63,054 bases of DNA from positions 1-63,054 of the forward strand of contig AUXH01000028.1 of assembly GCA_000482145.1 (NCBI GenBank), read 5' to 3'. The translations under genes and the position numbers were made by a program. The DNA comes from Strigomonas culicis (Eukaryota; Euglenozoa; Kinetoplastea; Trypanosomatida; Trypanosomatidae). Below are positions 1-8,146 of this stretch, one piece after another; position 1 is the first letter of the stretch; each line of letters opens with the position of its first letter. The notes beneath the pieces were generated by a model. The model searched no databases. It saw only the letters and a program-made list of their open reading frames with translations, and was not told the DNA's origin.

Positions 1-2595
1 GACGCGGCGGCCGTCGCGGCGCAGGAGCAGTGGTGTCTGCACGAGGTGGAGCTGGATGAGCGCGCGATGCACGAGGGCGTCTACGATCCGGAGGACCCAC
101 TGGACCCCTCCGACGAGTGGAAGGCGGAGCACGCGGCGCTGCAGGCGGTGCTGCAGCAGCCGGTGGCGGGCTGCCGCTTCACGCTTCAAGCCTTCTGGCA
201 GCACACCTGGCGGCGCGAGGCGCTGGAGACCGCCCATGTGCTGGAGGAGCCGCACCTCCGCCAGGTGGCCGCCGCCGCGCGCGCGCGGCTGCTCCGGGAG
301 CACGACGGGGACCTCGCCGCGGTGCTGCGCGAGCTGCAGAGCGCCATCGCGAAGGGCCAGCTCGACCTCCGCGCGGCGACCTTCAAGCCCTACTTCAACC
401 CCACGCTGGCCAAGTGGCAGTACGCCAAGTACGGCGGCTCCGCGGTGGTGCACCACATGCACACCGCGCGGCGGCAGCTCTGGTACCACCACCTCGCGAC
501 CCCGCAGGAGGTGAGCGCGACCGCCAACCTGTACTACGCCACGAAGCCGCGCAGCAGCCAGATCGACTACACGTCGCCGTACACGCACCGCCAGTCGACG
601 CTGGCGCTGTGCGCGGCCTACGGGCTCGACCGCATGTACGCGACGCAGCAGCCGACGCTCACCAGCGCCGCGCGGCTCGCAGAGGCGGAGGCACAGATCG
701 GCGCCGTGGTGCGCGCGGTCGCGGAGCCGATGGGGCGGCGGCGCCGCGCCCGGCAGGCCGCCGCGCGCGCGGCGAACCAGCGGCTGCTACAGCCGATCAC
801 GCACGTGCGCGTGACGGCGCCGCCGGTGGAGCTGCTGCCCACCGGCGCGCCCGACAGCGCCATCACGCAGAGCCCCGCGGAGGCCGCCGCGGCGGTGGAG
901 GCGCCGCTGCGGATGTGGCCGCTCGGCTCGCGGCAGGCCGTGCACTACGCGTGGGCGACGCCGCAGCTGGACCGCCTGCGGCGCGCGACGCAGGCGGGGC
1001 CGCTCACCGCCGCGCGGCTGCAGGAGCTGGAGCAGCTGACCAGCCCCGCGCAGTGCCGCCTCGAGCTGTCCCTCTGGCGGCGTGCGCGGCCGGAGGAGCG
1101 CGCGGCAGCGCGCGCGGCCGCCGCGGCGACGGCGCAGCAGCTGCAGGCGCTGGTCGCCGCGTCGCCGGAGCTGGCCGAGGTGCGGCAGTACGCCACCCAC
1201 ACCCTCGAGCTGCTCGCCCCCGAGGGGGCCGGCGCCGCTGCGGCAGCAGAGGCGGAGGCGGACGACGAGTGGGTCTTTGCGGTGATGCTCGACGACGCGG
1301 CGCGGCTGCGGGTGGAGCAGGTCACGGAGGTGTACCTGCCGTACCAGGACGCCGCGGGCCGGCCGCTGCCGCAGGGCGAGTACCGCGTCCGAGTGCGCGC
1401 CTTCGACCGCGAGAGCGCGCTGGCGGCCGGCGCGAGCGCCGCGACGGCCGCCGCCGGGGACCCGGCGCTCTGCGCGGAGGCCTTCTCGGAGCCCTTCCCC
1501 GTGTTCGACGCCCTGCCGCAGCTGCTGGATCAGTTCTTCAAGGATGGAAAAGGCAAGGAGGAGGAGCTGCTGGTGGACGGCGCGGACCTCGTGCCGCTCT
1601 GCGCGCGGCTGCGGGAGGCGGGCCTGGACGTGCCACTGATGCTCGAGTTCGACGTGGGGCAGGCGCTCAACGCGAAGGGGCAGTTCGCGCTCAGCCGGCT
1701 CTTGGCGCTGCTGCGCGGCACGACGCACCACCGCAGCCTAGCCGACAGCCATCTTACTGCGCAGCAGCACGAGGTGGAGCCGCACTGCCGCGCGCACTGG
1801 GGCCTGTACCACCCGGGGGCCTCCGACGGGGAGTGGGCGGAGGCGCGGCGCGCGGTGCTAGACCACGCCATGGACCGCGAGCGCGACTGGTGGCTGCCGG
1901 ACCCGCTGCTCGACGTGAAGGACCTCGCGACCGGCAGCACCAACAGCCCGGCCGCCGACTTCGCCTACCTGCCGTCCACCGACCGCTACGGCGCAACGCT
2001 GTGTCGGGTGCTGTCCGCCGAGGGCAGCGCGAGCGCCGCCGGCGGCGACGCCCCGCCGGGGTACCTGCAGCCGCAGCGGCCCGCGGCGGTGGCCGCGCCA
2101 GTGGCACTGCACGCCGACGCGACGGTCGACGGCAGCGGCGCGCTGCGTGACCTCGCCTTCTACGGCGCGGCCGCGACCGCGGCGGACCTGTCGATCGACA
2201 CCGCGCTCGCGGTCGCGCAGTCCGCGGTGGCGGCCGCGCAGGCGCGGCACAGCACGCTGTCCATGTTCAAGCTCGGGCCCGTCGAGAAGCAGGCGCAGGT
2301 GATGCTGTGGTGCGGCGCGCGCAGCCTCCCCTTCGGCGGCAAGTACGCGCGCACCTACGTGTACGCGGCCGAGCAGGCTAAGGCACAGCTCGCCGCGGAG
2401 GCCGCCACCGGCGTCGCGACGCGCCGCTTCGAGGATGCAGAGGTCGAACGGCGGTCGGACCAGACGGAGACGGACCGCTTTGCCTCGGCGACGCACCCCG
2501 AGCTGCGGCGCAAGCAGTTCTCGCGCACCATGACGGTGTCCGGCACCAGCAACGAGGACCCAACGCCGGACCAGACGAGCACCTGGGGTCAGTAG
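1..2595 (+). CDS. Unrecognised large protein, 5' end outside the window
   Basis: The frame is open from base 1 (first codons read D-A-A-A-V-A-A-Q-E) to the TAG at 2593, so this is the C-terminal 864 residues of a longer protein whose start lies upstream. A GTG at 46 opens no obvious start and is ignored. I do not recognise a family. Visible features are a Tyr/Trp/His-rich block around residues 125-180 (near 370-560), an Ala/Arg-rich helical stretch from about 215 to 400, a block with alternating hydrophobic residues near 420-470, and a Ser/Thr/Asp-rich tail. There are no transmembrane segments and no nucleotide-binding loop. Codon use and G+C content match the other genes here, so it is a genuine coding region. 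The mix of aromatic-rich blocks in a soluble Ala/Arg-rich protein resembles trypanosomatid mitochondrial complex subunits, but that is only an impression. Confidence 0.85.
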   Translation, partial: DAAAVAAQEQWCLHEVELDERAMHEGVYDPEDPLDPSDEWKAEHAALQAVLQQPVAGCRFTLQAFWQHTWRREALETAHVLEEPHLRQVAAAARARLLREHDGDLAAVLRELQSAIAKGQLDLRAATFKPYFNPTLAKWQYAKYGGSAVVHHMHTARRQLWYHHLATPQEVSATANLYYATKPRSSQIDYTSPYTHRQSTLALCAAYGLDRMYATQQPTLTSAARLAEAEAQIGAVVRAVAEPMGRRRRARQAAARAANQRLLQPITHVRVTAPPVELLPTGAPDSAITQSPAEAAAAVEAPLRMWPLGSRQAVHYAWATPQLDRLRRATQAGPLTAARLQELEQLTSPAQCRLELSLWRRARPEERAAARAAAAATAQQLQALVAASPELAEVRQYATHTLELLAPEGAGAAAAAEAEADDEWVFAVMLDDAARLRVEQVTEVYLPYQDAAGRPLPQGEYRVRVRAFDRESALAAGASAATAAAGDPALCAEAFSEPFPVFDALPQLLDQFFKDGKGKEEELLVDGADLVPLCARLREAGLDVPLMLEFDVGQALNAKGQFALSRLLALLRGTTHHRSLADSHLTAQQHEVEPHCRAHWGLYHPGASDGEWAEARRAVLDHAMDRERDWWLPDPLLDVKDLATGSTNSPAADFAYLPSTDRYGATLCRVLSAEGSASAAGGDAPPGYLQPQRPAAVAAPVALHADATVDGSGALRDLAFYGAAATAADLSIDTALAVAQSAVAAAQARHSTLSMFKLGPVEKQAQVMLWCGARSLPFGGKYARTYVYAAEQAKAQLAAEAATGVATRRFEDAEVERRSDQTETDRFASATHPELRRKQFSRTMTVSGTSNEDPTPDQTSTWGQ

Positions 2596-3105
2596 GCGCG
2601 GCATTCGAATCCATCATACAGACATTTCGTTTGGAAGGGAACCCTTGTTGAGTGCACCACGTTTCTTTTCTTTTAAACTATATAATTCTTACTGTTTGTT
2701 GGTGAAGTTGTTTCTGAGAAGAATGCACTTACATCTACATATCTATATTTATCTAGGATCGAACCGCAGTGTTTCTGCGCGCTGAGGTTGTTGTTGTTGT
2801 TGATGTTTCGGTGAGTATCACATGTTGCTGTGATCGTATGTGTCGTCATATAATAACCGTTAACCACACAAGAAAAAGAAGCTGGGGAAGCTTTAAAAAA
2901 AAAAAAAACGATTCTTCTACACATCTAAAGTGAGGAACAAGATGAAAAAAAAATGACTGGGTATAAAGGACACGCCAACTCCTCCATTCTCTTTTTTATT
3001 CTTCCCCCAACCCCTCGTCTAAATGTGTTACCCTCCACGCCAAAGGCAGCAGCCTTCCTAGATAGATTTTAGTTTCTCTCCTGTAGCCCCCTCCCTCCCG
3101 CGCCC
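2596..3105 (+). promoter_or_regulatory. Spacer with trans-splice acceptor for the next gene
   Basis: A/T-rich spacer holding a (GTT)n stretch near 2789-2802, a 14-base A-run around 2893-2906 and an 8-9 base A-run near 2944-2953. A long pyrimidine tract at 2980-3020 is followed by the first AG near 3044, a good candidate spliced-leader acceptor for the gene starting at 3106. No gene seen. Confidence 0.5.
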
Positions 3106-4644
3106 ATGTTCACACACACGTTTGCCTCGCTCTGGCAGAGCGGCCTCGAGGCGCAGCACACGGACGATCTCATCAACATTGCCTTCCGCGACTTCGCCCC
3201 GTACGCGGGCGCGGACGTGCGCCGCCTCTCCCTCTCGCGCCTGCTGGGCCCCGCGGACGGACTCGCGGCGCTTGTGGTCGAGGACGGAGGCGAGCTGGCC
3301 CTCCGCGCGACCGCCGCGCGCGGCGCGACGCTCGCCTTCACCTCGCAGCACCAGGCCGCGACGGACGTTCACCTCCGCGTGCCGCTGAGCCGCGACTGGC
3401 GCAGCCTGCTGCTGAAGGAGCAGCGCGCCGCCTGCCACGCGCTCATGCAGACGCCAGTGGCGCGGCGCGCGGAGGCAGCACCCGCCGCAGAAGCAGCCGC
3501 AGCCCCGCTCGCGCGCTACCACCTTCTGGGCGAGGGTGGCCGGCTGACCCTCGGCGTGCCGTCGACGCTGCCGCGGCTCTTCACGGACGACGTCGGCCAG
3601 CTCGACCTCGACGTGCACCTCCTCACCGCGGAGGAGGTCGCGGCCGGCAGCGGCGCGGCGGTCCCGGAGGGCTCGCCGGTGCTCGGCCGGCGCGCGGTCG
3701 GCGCGCGCGTCGGCCCCGTCGCGCTGCACCTCACCGCGCAGCCCATGTGGATGCCGCCGCTCGAAACGACGACGCTCGACACCACCGCGACGACGAGCGG
3801 CACCAAGTCGGTGCCGCTGCTGACGGAGGCCCAGCGGCGCTACACGAACCATACACTCGACGTCGCGGCGTGCGTTCCGCTCGGCGGCCTCGCGCCGACC
3901 GGCGCGGGCGCCCTAACGTGCCCGTGGGCGGTCAACGTCGGCCTGCGCCATCCGCTGGGGCCCGGCGACACCCTCGCCGCGCTCTCCTTCCAGAATGACA
4001 GCGTGCCGCTCTTTGCGAGCCGCTTCGCAACGACGCTGCTCGACCCGCAGGCGCGGGACGGGTCCTTCCACCTCCCCTTGGCGCACGTCGACGCCGACGG
4101 CCGCCCGCAGCGCCTCGCGCGGCTGGCGCCGAGTCCGAACCTCTTCCGGCTGCTCGTCGTGCAGACACTACAGAGCCGCAGCTTCTCGAGCGACCCCGCG
4201 CGGCTGCTGGACGAGCAGGTGCCGCCGCAGGACCGCACGTCCACGTCGTGGATGGACAGCAGCTACCTCTCCTCGCACCTCCTCGTGTCCAGCCCGAAGC
4301 CGGTCGTCGACCTCCCGACGCTCGTCGCCGTCAACGTGTCGCTGCAGGACGACCTCGTGCGGCTCAGCGCCGCCTCCATCGTGCACGACGGCGAGGTCGA
4401 CGTCGAGGCCGCCATCGCGCTCGACCTGACGCCGCTCACGACGCGGTGGCGGGCGCCCGGCCACACCCCGGCGGGGGAGACGCCCTGGAGGGGCGTCCCG
4501 ACGCGCGTGAAGGTCGGGTGGAACAAAGTGGGGCAGTGGGCGGCGGCGGTCACTTGTCTCTTCCACAAGGGCATCGCGGTGACGCTCGGCGTCCACCAGG
4601 CGCCGGGGGAGAAGGTGCGCTTCGGCGTCGACATTAGAGTATAG
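3106..4644 (+). CDS. Unrecognised protein, possible mitochondrial outer-membrane beta-barrel
   Basis: 512 residues from the first ATG after the pyrimidine tract. There is no signal peptide and no hydrophobic helix. Many segments alternate polar and hydrophobic residues over 8-12 positions (for example near residues 195-225, 245-330 and 390-512). The protein ends in F-G-V-D-I-R-V, which looks like a last beta-strand with the aromatic/hydrophobic spacing of an outer-membrane insertion signal. A low-complexity Ala/Glu stretch lies at about 120-135. Trypanosomatids have several lineage-specific mitochondrial outer-membrane barrels (ATOM40, TAC40, POMP proteins), and this could be one. I infer the fold from strand pattern only; a soluble beta-rich protein is an alternative. 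Confidence 0.8.
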   Translation: MFTHTFASLWQSGLEAQHTDDLINIAFRDFAPYAGADVRRLSLSRLLGPADGLAALVVEDGGELALRATAARGATLAFTSQHQAATDVHLRVPLSRDWRSLLLKEQRAACHALMQTPVARRAEAAPAAEAAAAPLARYHLLGEGGRLTLGVPSTLPRLFTDDVGQLDLDVHLLTAEEVAAGSGAAVPEGSPVLGRRAVGARVGPVALHLTAQPMWMPPLETTTLDTTATTSGTKSVPLLTEAQRRYTNHTLDVAACVPLGGLAPTGAGALTCPWAVNVGLRHPLGPGDTLAALSFQNDSVPLFASRFATTLLDPQARDGSFHLPLAHVDADGRPQRLARLAPSPNLFRLLVVQTLQSRSFSSDPARLLDEQVPPQDRTSTSWMDSSYLSSHLLVSSPKPVVDLPTLVAVNVSLQDDLVRLSAASIVHDGEVDVEAAIALDLTPLTTRWRAPGHTPAGETPWRGVPTRVKVGWNKVGQWAAAVTCLFHKGIAVTLGVHQAPGEKVRFGVDIRV

Positions 4645-5271
4645 AGCACATCAGCTGGAGGCAGGAGAATAACGTCTTTCGGTCGTCGGTTGCGTTTGTG
4701 GTTGCCATTGGTGGCAATTGTATAGATTATAACATTACATCATCGTTTATGTTTCGGTTTTCTTTCTTTCTTGTACCATTCTCCTTTTTTTAATAATAAA
4801 GATAGATATTCTTGTGATTTGCGGTTGTGTTGTTGTTGATACTTAACATGCATGTATTTTCTTTTTTGGTTTTCTTCTTGTTGTTGTATTGTATGATAAC
4901 ATCGATTTTTATACCAGCAAGCACTGGAGTGTGATGAATAAACGGAAAACGCGTTCGGTGTTTTGTTAGTATCATTATTATTATTATTTATCATGTGTGT
5001 CCATCTACGTCTTCTCCTTCCTACATTATTACTGTTTAGCAGTATTCTTACAAGACTGGAAAAGAGGGGAGGAACTGTCACCGCTGTCTTTTTCTTTTCC
5101 TCGTTATAGGTTTAAAAAGAAAAGAACATTCTTTTTTTATCTTACTCCACCGTAGAGCATAATAGGGATTGTCGTCTTCTGTGACTAGAAACACATTTAT
5201 TTATTTTTTATTTTTATTTTCATTGCTTACTTATATACGTCGACCGATTGACCCCCCTATCAGTTGGAAGC
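4645..5271 (+). promoter_or_regulatory. A/T-rich spacer with splice acceptor close to the start codon
   Basis: Long A/T-rich spacer with T-runs, (ATT)n near 4974-4988 and several pyrimidine tracts (about 4755-4795 and 5196-5230). The last tract is followed by a short C-run and a CAG at 5261-5263, only 9 bases before the ATG at 5272. This suggests a very short 5' untranslated region for the transporter gene. No gene seen. Confidence 0.45.
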
Positions 5272-6876
5272 ATGCCGTCCGCTCCGCATGGCAACGCCAA
5301 GGTGCTGCTGCAGATGCTCTTCTGCGTCTGCGGCATCTATGTCTGCTTTGCGTACTGGTCGCTGCTCCAGGAAAAGCTGGTGAAGCGGCCATACGTTCTG
5401 AAACCCCAACCCAGCGCCCCGCCCCTAGGCGATGCGGCTCTCCCGCAGGAGTCGCTCTTTAGCGCGGTCTTCACCATCCTTCTGTTCCAGGCGATTGCCG
5501 GAGCGGCCGTCGGCCACGTGCTGTGCCTCCTCGAGGGGAGGAACGCGGATGCCGCCGCCGCCGCGCCGACGTGGCACCGGGAGGACTGCTACCAGGTGCT
5601 CTCCGTCGGGCTCACAGGGGTGTTCGGCACCTCCCTCGGCTACGCTGCGATGCGCCGCCTGTCGTACCCGGTCGTGCTGTCTGCGAAGATGTCCAAGATG
5701 ATCCCCGTCATGATCGTCGGCACCCTCGTCCACCGCTTCCGCTACCCGCTGGTGAAGGTGCTCGCGTGTCTGCTCATCACGGCGGGCGTGCTGAGCTTCT
5801 ATCTGCTGGAGGACACCGCGAAGCTGCGCGCGCGCGACCAGGGCCGGCACAGCCCCTCGGAGGGCCGCGTCGGCCTGCTGCTGCTCTTCTTCAACCTCCT
5901 CTCGGACGGGTACATGAACAGCACGCAGGACGCCCTTGTGAAGCGCCAGCGGCTGACCGGCAACCAGCTGATGCGTCTCATGAACCTCGTGTACACCGGG
6001 CTGCTGCTCGCGCTGCTGCTGCTGCTGGAGGTGGTGCCGGAGGCCGCGGTGCAGCAGCTTGTGGGGGCCGCGCTGCAGCCCGTCTCACCCGCGGCCGCCA
6101 CCGCGGCCCAGCGGCTCGTGCACGAACAGGTCGCCTTCTGCGATCTCTCGCGGACGCTGCGCTTCATGCGGCACTACGCCGGCGCGGGTCGCGACCTCCT
6201 CGTCATGAGCGGCTGCAACGCCCTCGGGCAGTACTTTATCTTCCGCACCATTTACCTCTTCGGGTCGCTCACCGTCACCGCGATGACGCTTGTGCGAAAG
6301 GTCGGCAGCGTCGTGCTCTCCATCGTGGTGCACGGCTACCCCGTGCTGCCGCTGCAGTGCGGCTCGCTGCTGCTGGTGCTCGTCGGCGTCGTGCTGGAGG
6401 CCAAGTCGAACCTCAAGGCCAAGGCCGGCGGCGGCCACGCCGCGTCGCCGGAGCGGGCCTCCATCGGGTCTCCCGGTCGCGGCTCCAAGAGCACCGCCGA
6501 GTGGCTGGAGGAGATGCGGCGGCTCAGCCACCGCACGCACCGCACGCCCTCCGCGTCGCCGGTGCCGGGCTCCACCCCGACGCGCGCGATTGTGTCGCCC
6601 AGCCTCCAGCAGCGCATCGACCTCGTCATGCGCACGGACGAGCGGGAGCGGGAGGAGGAGGCGGCGCGGAAGAAAAAGCTCGCCGAGGGGCGCAAGACGA
6701 TTCAGTGGAACACGACGCCCATCAGCCGGTCGGCCTCGCGCGGCAGCAGCAGCAGCCGGGCATCCCCCCGCCGCGGCGCCGCGCGGCCGACCGCGGCGCC
6801 GCGCTCGCGGAGCACATCGCCGGTGGTGAAGTCCGGCGACCGCACGGCGAGTGCGACGTTGAAAAAGAACAACTAA
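5272..6876 (+). CDS. SLC35B1: ER nucleotide/nucleotide-sugar transporter, SLC35B1 (Hut1)-like
   Basis: 534 residues. The start is placed at the ATG at 5272; the open frame reaches back to 5248 but has no earlier ATG. The N-terminus (F-C-V-C-G-I-Y-V-C-F-A-Y-W-S-L-L-Q-E-K) matches the first helix and Q-E-K motif of SLC35B1. The family pattern continues: a K-M-S-K-M-I-P-V-M segment at about residues 141-149, hydrophobic helices spread to about residue 385, and a G-Q-Y-F-I-F block before the last helices. Human SLC35B1 is an ER carrier reported for UDP-galactose and for ATP/ADP exchange; the substrate here is unknown. A Ser/Arg/Pro-rich cytosolic tail of about 140 residues follows and ends in K-K-N-N, a textbook dilysine ER-retrieval signal. 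The tail is absent from short family members and may be a phosphorylation region. Confidence 0.88.
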   Translation: MPSAPHGNAKVLLQMLFCVCGIYVCFAYWSLLQEKLVKRPYVLKPQPSAPPLGDAALPQESLFSAVFTILLFQAIAGAAVGHVLCLLEGRNADAAAAAPTWHREDCYQVLSVGLTGVFGTSLGYAAMRRLSYPVVLSAKMSKMIPVMIVGTLVHRFRYPLVKVLACLLITAGVLSFYLLEDTAKLRARDQGRHSPSEGRVGLLLLFFNLLSDGYMNSTQDALVKRQRLTGNQLMRLMNLVYTGLLLALLLLLEVVPEAAVQQLVGAALQPVSPAAATAAQRLVHEQVAFCDLSRTLRFMRHYAGAGRDLLVMSGCNALGQYFIFRTIYLFGSLTVTAMTLVRKVGSVVLSIVVHGYPVLPLQCGSLLLVLVGVVLEAKSNLKAKAGGGHAASPERASIGSPGRGSKSTAEWLEEMRRLSHRTHRTPSASPVPGSTPTRAIVSPSLQQRIDLVMRTDEREREEEAARKKKLAEGRKTIQWNTTPISRSASRGSSSSRASPRRGAARPTAAPRSRSTSPVVKSGDRTASATLKKNN

Positions 6877-7228
6877 CTGTTTTTTTTTTTTCGAGAAAAA
6901 AAAAGACATATAGATATAACACTGCGTGTATTATACGTATAGAATAGATACGAAAGAAAAAAAGGAAGATAGTAGTAATTACTATTGTGCTTATTGTGAT
7001 TGCTATTGTTTGTTTGTTTTTGCGTCACATTTATTTCTTTTTGAAAACGAATAAGAAGAGCAAATAAAAATGATGATTAGCATGTGTTATATGTGCAATG
7101 ATACTCCTAGCAGGAACCACGTTTCACTTTTTTTAATCTCCTTTCAACTTTTCTTTTTTCTTTTTGGAAGGGAAGGAAGAAGGAAGCGCGCAACGCTACG
7201 TGGTGTAGATTACATATATATATGTCTC
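6877..7228 (+). promoter_or_regulatory. Spacer with pyrimidine tract
   Basis: A/T-rich, with a 13-base T-run right after the stop (from about 6880) and A-runs. A strong pyrimidine tract at 7121-7165 precedes AG at 7169-7170, about 60 bases before the chosen start at 7229. An in-frame ATG at 7070 lies upstream of this acceptor and would be removed from the mature mRNA. Confidence 0.5.
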
Positions 7229-7789
7229 ATGGCTGATAATAAGGTACGCGCCGGCACCTCGCCAAAGGAGAGCTTCTCCGAGCGCATGCGGCAGCTCGTC
7301 GTGAAGAATGAGCAGCGCAAACAGCTGACCGCCGACGCAGACAAGGCGGGCGGCGGGCGGCCCGCGGGCGCGCCGCCGCGCGACGCCCTCGTACAGTGCT
7401 GCCCCTTCAACCCCCAGCACCGCATCCATCTCGCGGTCATCGTGCCTCACCTGCTCCACGCCCACAGCGGCGACGCGCTCGCGTACCACCCGGATGCGAT
7501 GTACGGCAGAGAGACCGCCGCGCGGCGCGAGCGGTTTATAGAGGAGGAGGTGCGCGGGGTGTTTCGCCGGCCGCGCTGTGGGGGCCGGGAGGGCTCGGCC
7601 GCCTCGTCCTGTGCCTCCACCGCCCTGTCCTCCGCTGTGTCGTCGGCACGGTCCGCCTCGACGGAGAAAGATAAACAGGATGAAGAAAAGGAAGTGGACG
7701 CGAAAGGAGGTGGAGAAGACGAGGATAGTGATGAGGACTACTGGGAGGATTATCTGCGAACGGAAGGGAAAAAGAAAAGGGTAGAGTAA
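7229..7789 (+). CDS. Small protein with a degenerate CHHC (U11-48K/TRM13-type) zinc finger
   Basis: 186 residues from the ATG at 7229 (M-A-D-N-K). The open frame extends to an ATG at 7070, but those 53 codons are A/T-rich and sit across the pyrimidine tract and splice acceptor, so I reject them. Residues 58-79 read C-P-F-N-P-Q-H then nine residues then H-L-L-H-A-H. This fits the C-x5-H-x9-H spacing of CHHC fingers found in U11-48K, TRM13 and GTSF1, which bind RNA, but the last Cys is replaced; His77 or His79 could serve as fourth ligand. The C-terminal third is Ser-rich then strongly acidic (Asp/Glu runs) and ends in a Lys/Arg cluster. Function unknown; the RNA-binding suggestion is inference from the finger alone. 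Confidence 0.72.
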   Translation: MADNKVRAGTSPKESFSERMRQLVVKNEQRKQLTADADKAGGGRPAGAPPRDALVQCCPFNPQHRIHLAVIVPHLLHAHSGDALAYHPDAMYGRETAARRERFIEEEVRGVFRRPRCGGREGSAASSCASTALSSAVSSARSASTEKDKQDEEKEVDAKGGGEDEDSDEDYWEDYLRTEGKKKRVE

Positions 7790-8146
7790 ACACGGGTGGC
7801 GCCGGCCGACTCCTATATGTATCCTCTATATCTCCCTCACGCTTAACATTGTACAGTATACACAATATAAACGTTTCGAAATCCGATTACAAGGTGAAAA
7901 AAAAAAGAGAGTACATTTGTTGGGTGTACCTTCTTATCCCTGTCCCATTTTTTTTTGCTTTGTTTTGTTTTGTTTTCCCTTATAATACTGTTTCTCTCTC
8001 TCTCTCTCTTCCTCATACATAACTATTTGAAAGGTATCAGTCATCAACACGATCAAAGCAACGGTATACTAAACGTATAGAGAAACGACTAGAACATAAA
8101 TAGTATACCCTTTCGCTATTCCCCCTACACACAACCTCTCTTCTCG
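7790..8146 (+). promoter_or_regulatory. Spacer with long pyrimidine tract and (TC)n
   Basis: Contains a pyrimidine-rich stretch at about 7928-8016 that includes (GTTTT)n and a (TC)n run near 7991-8009, followed by AG at 8032-8033 and 8039-8040. These are candidate trans-splice acceptors about 110 bases before the ATG at 8147. No gene seen. Confidence 0.5.

Noticed and set aside
5523..6947. 474-codon +strand frame overlapping the SLC35B1-like gene
   Set aside because: Arg/Ala/Gly-rich shadow frame; the transporter motifs and KKNN end are in the other frame.
7070..7228. N-terminal extension of the CHHC protein
   Set aside because: It lies across a pyrimidine tract and before the splice AG at 7169-7170, so it would not be in the mature mRNA.
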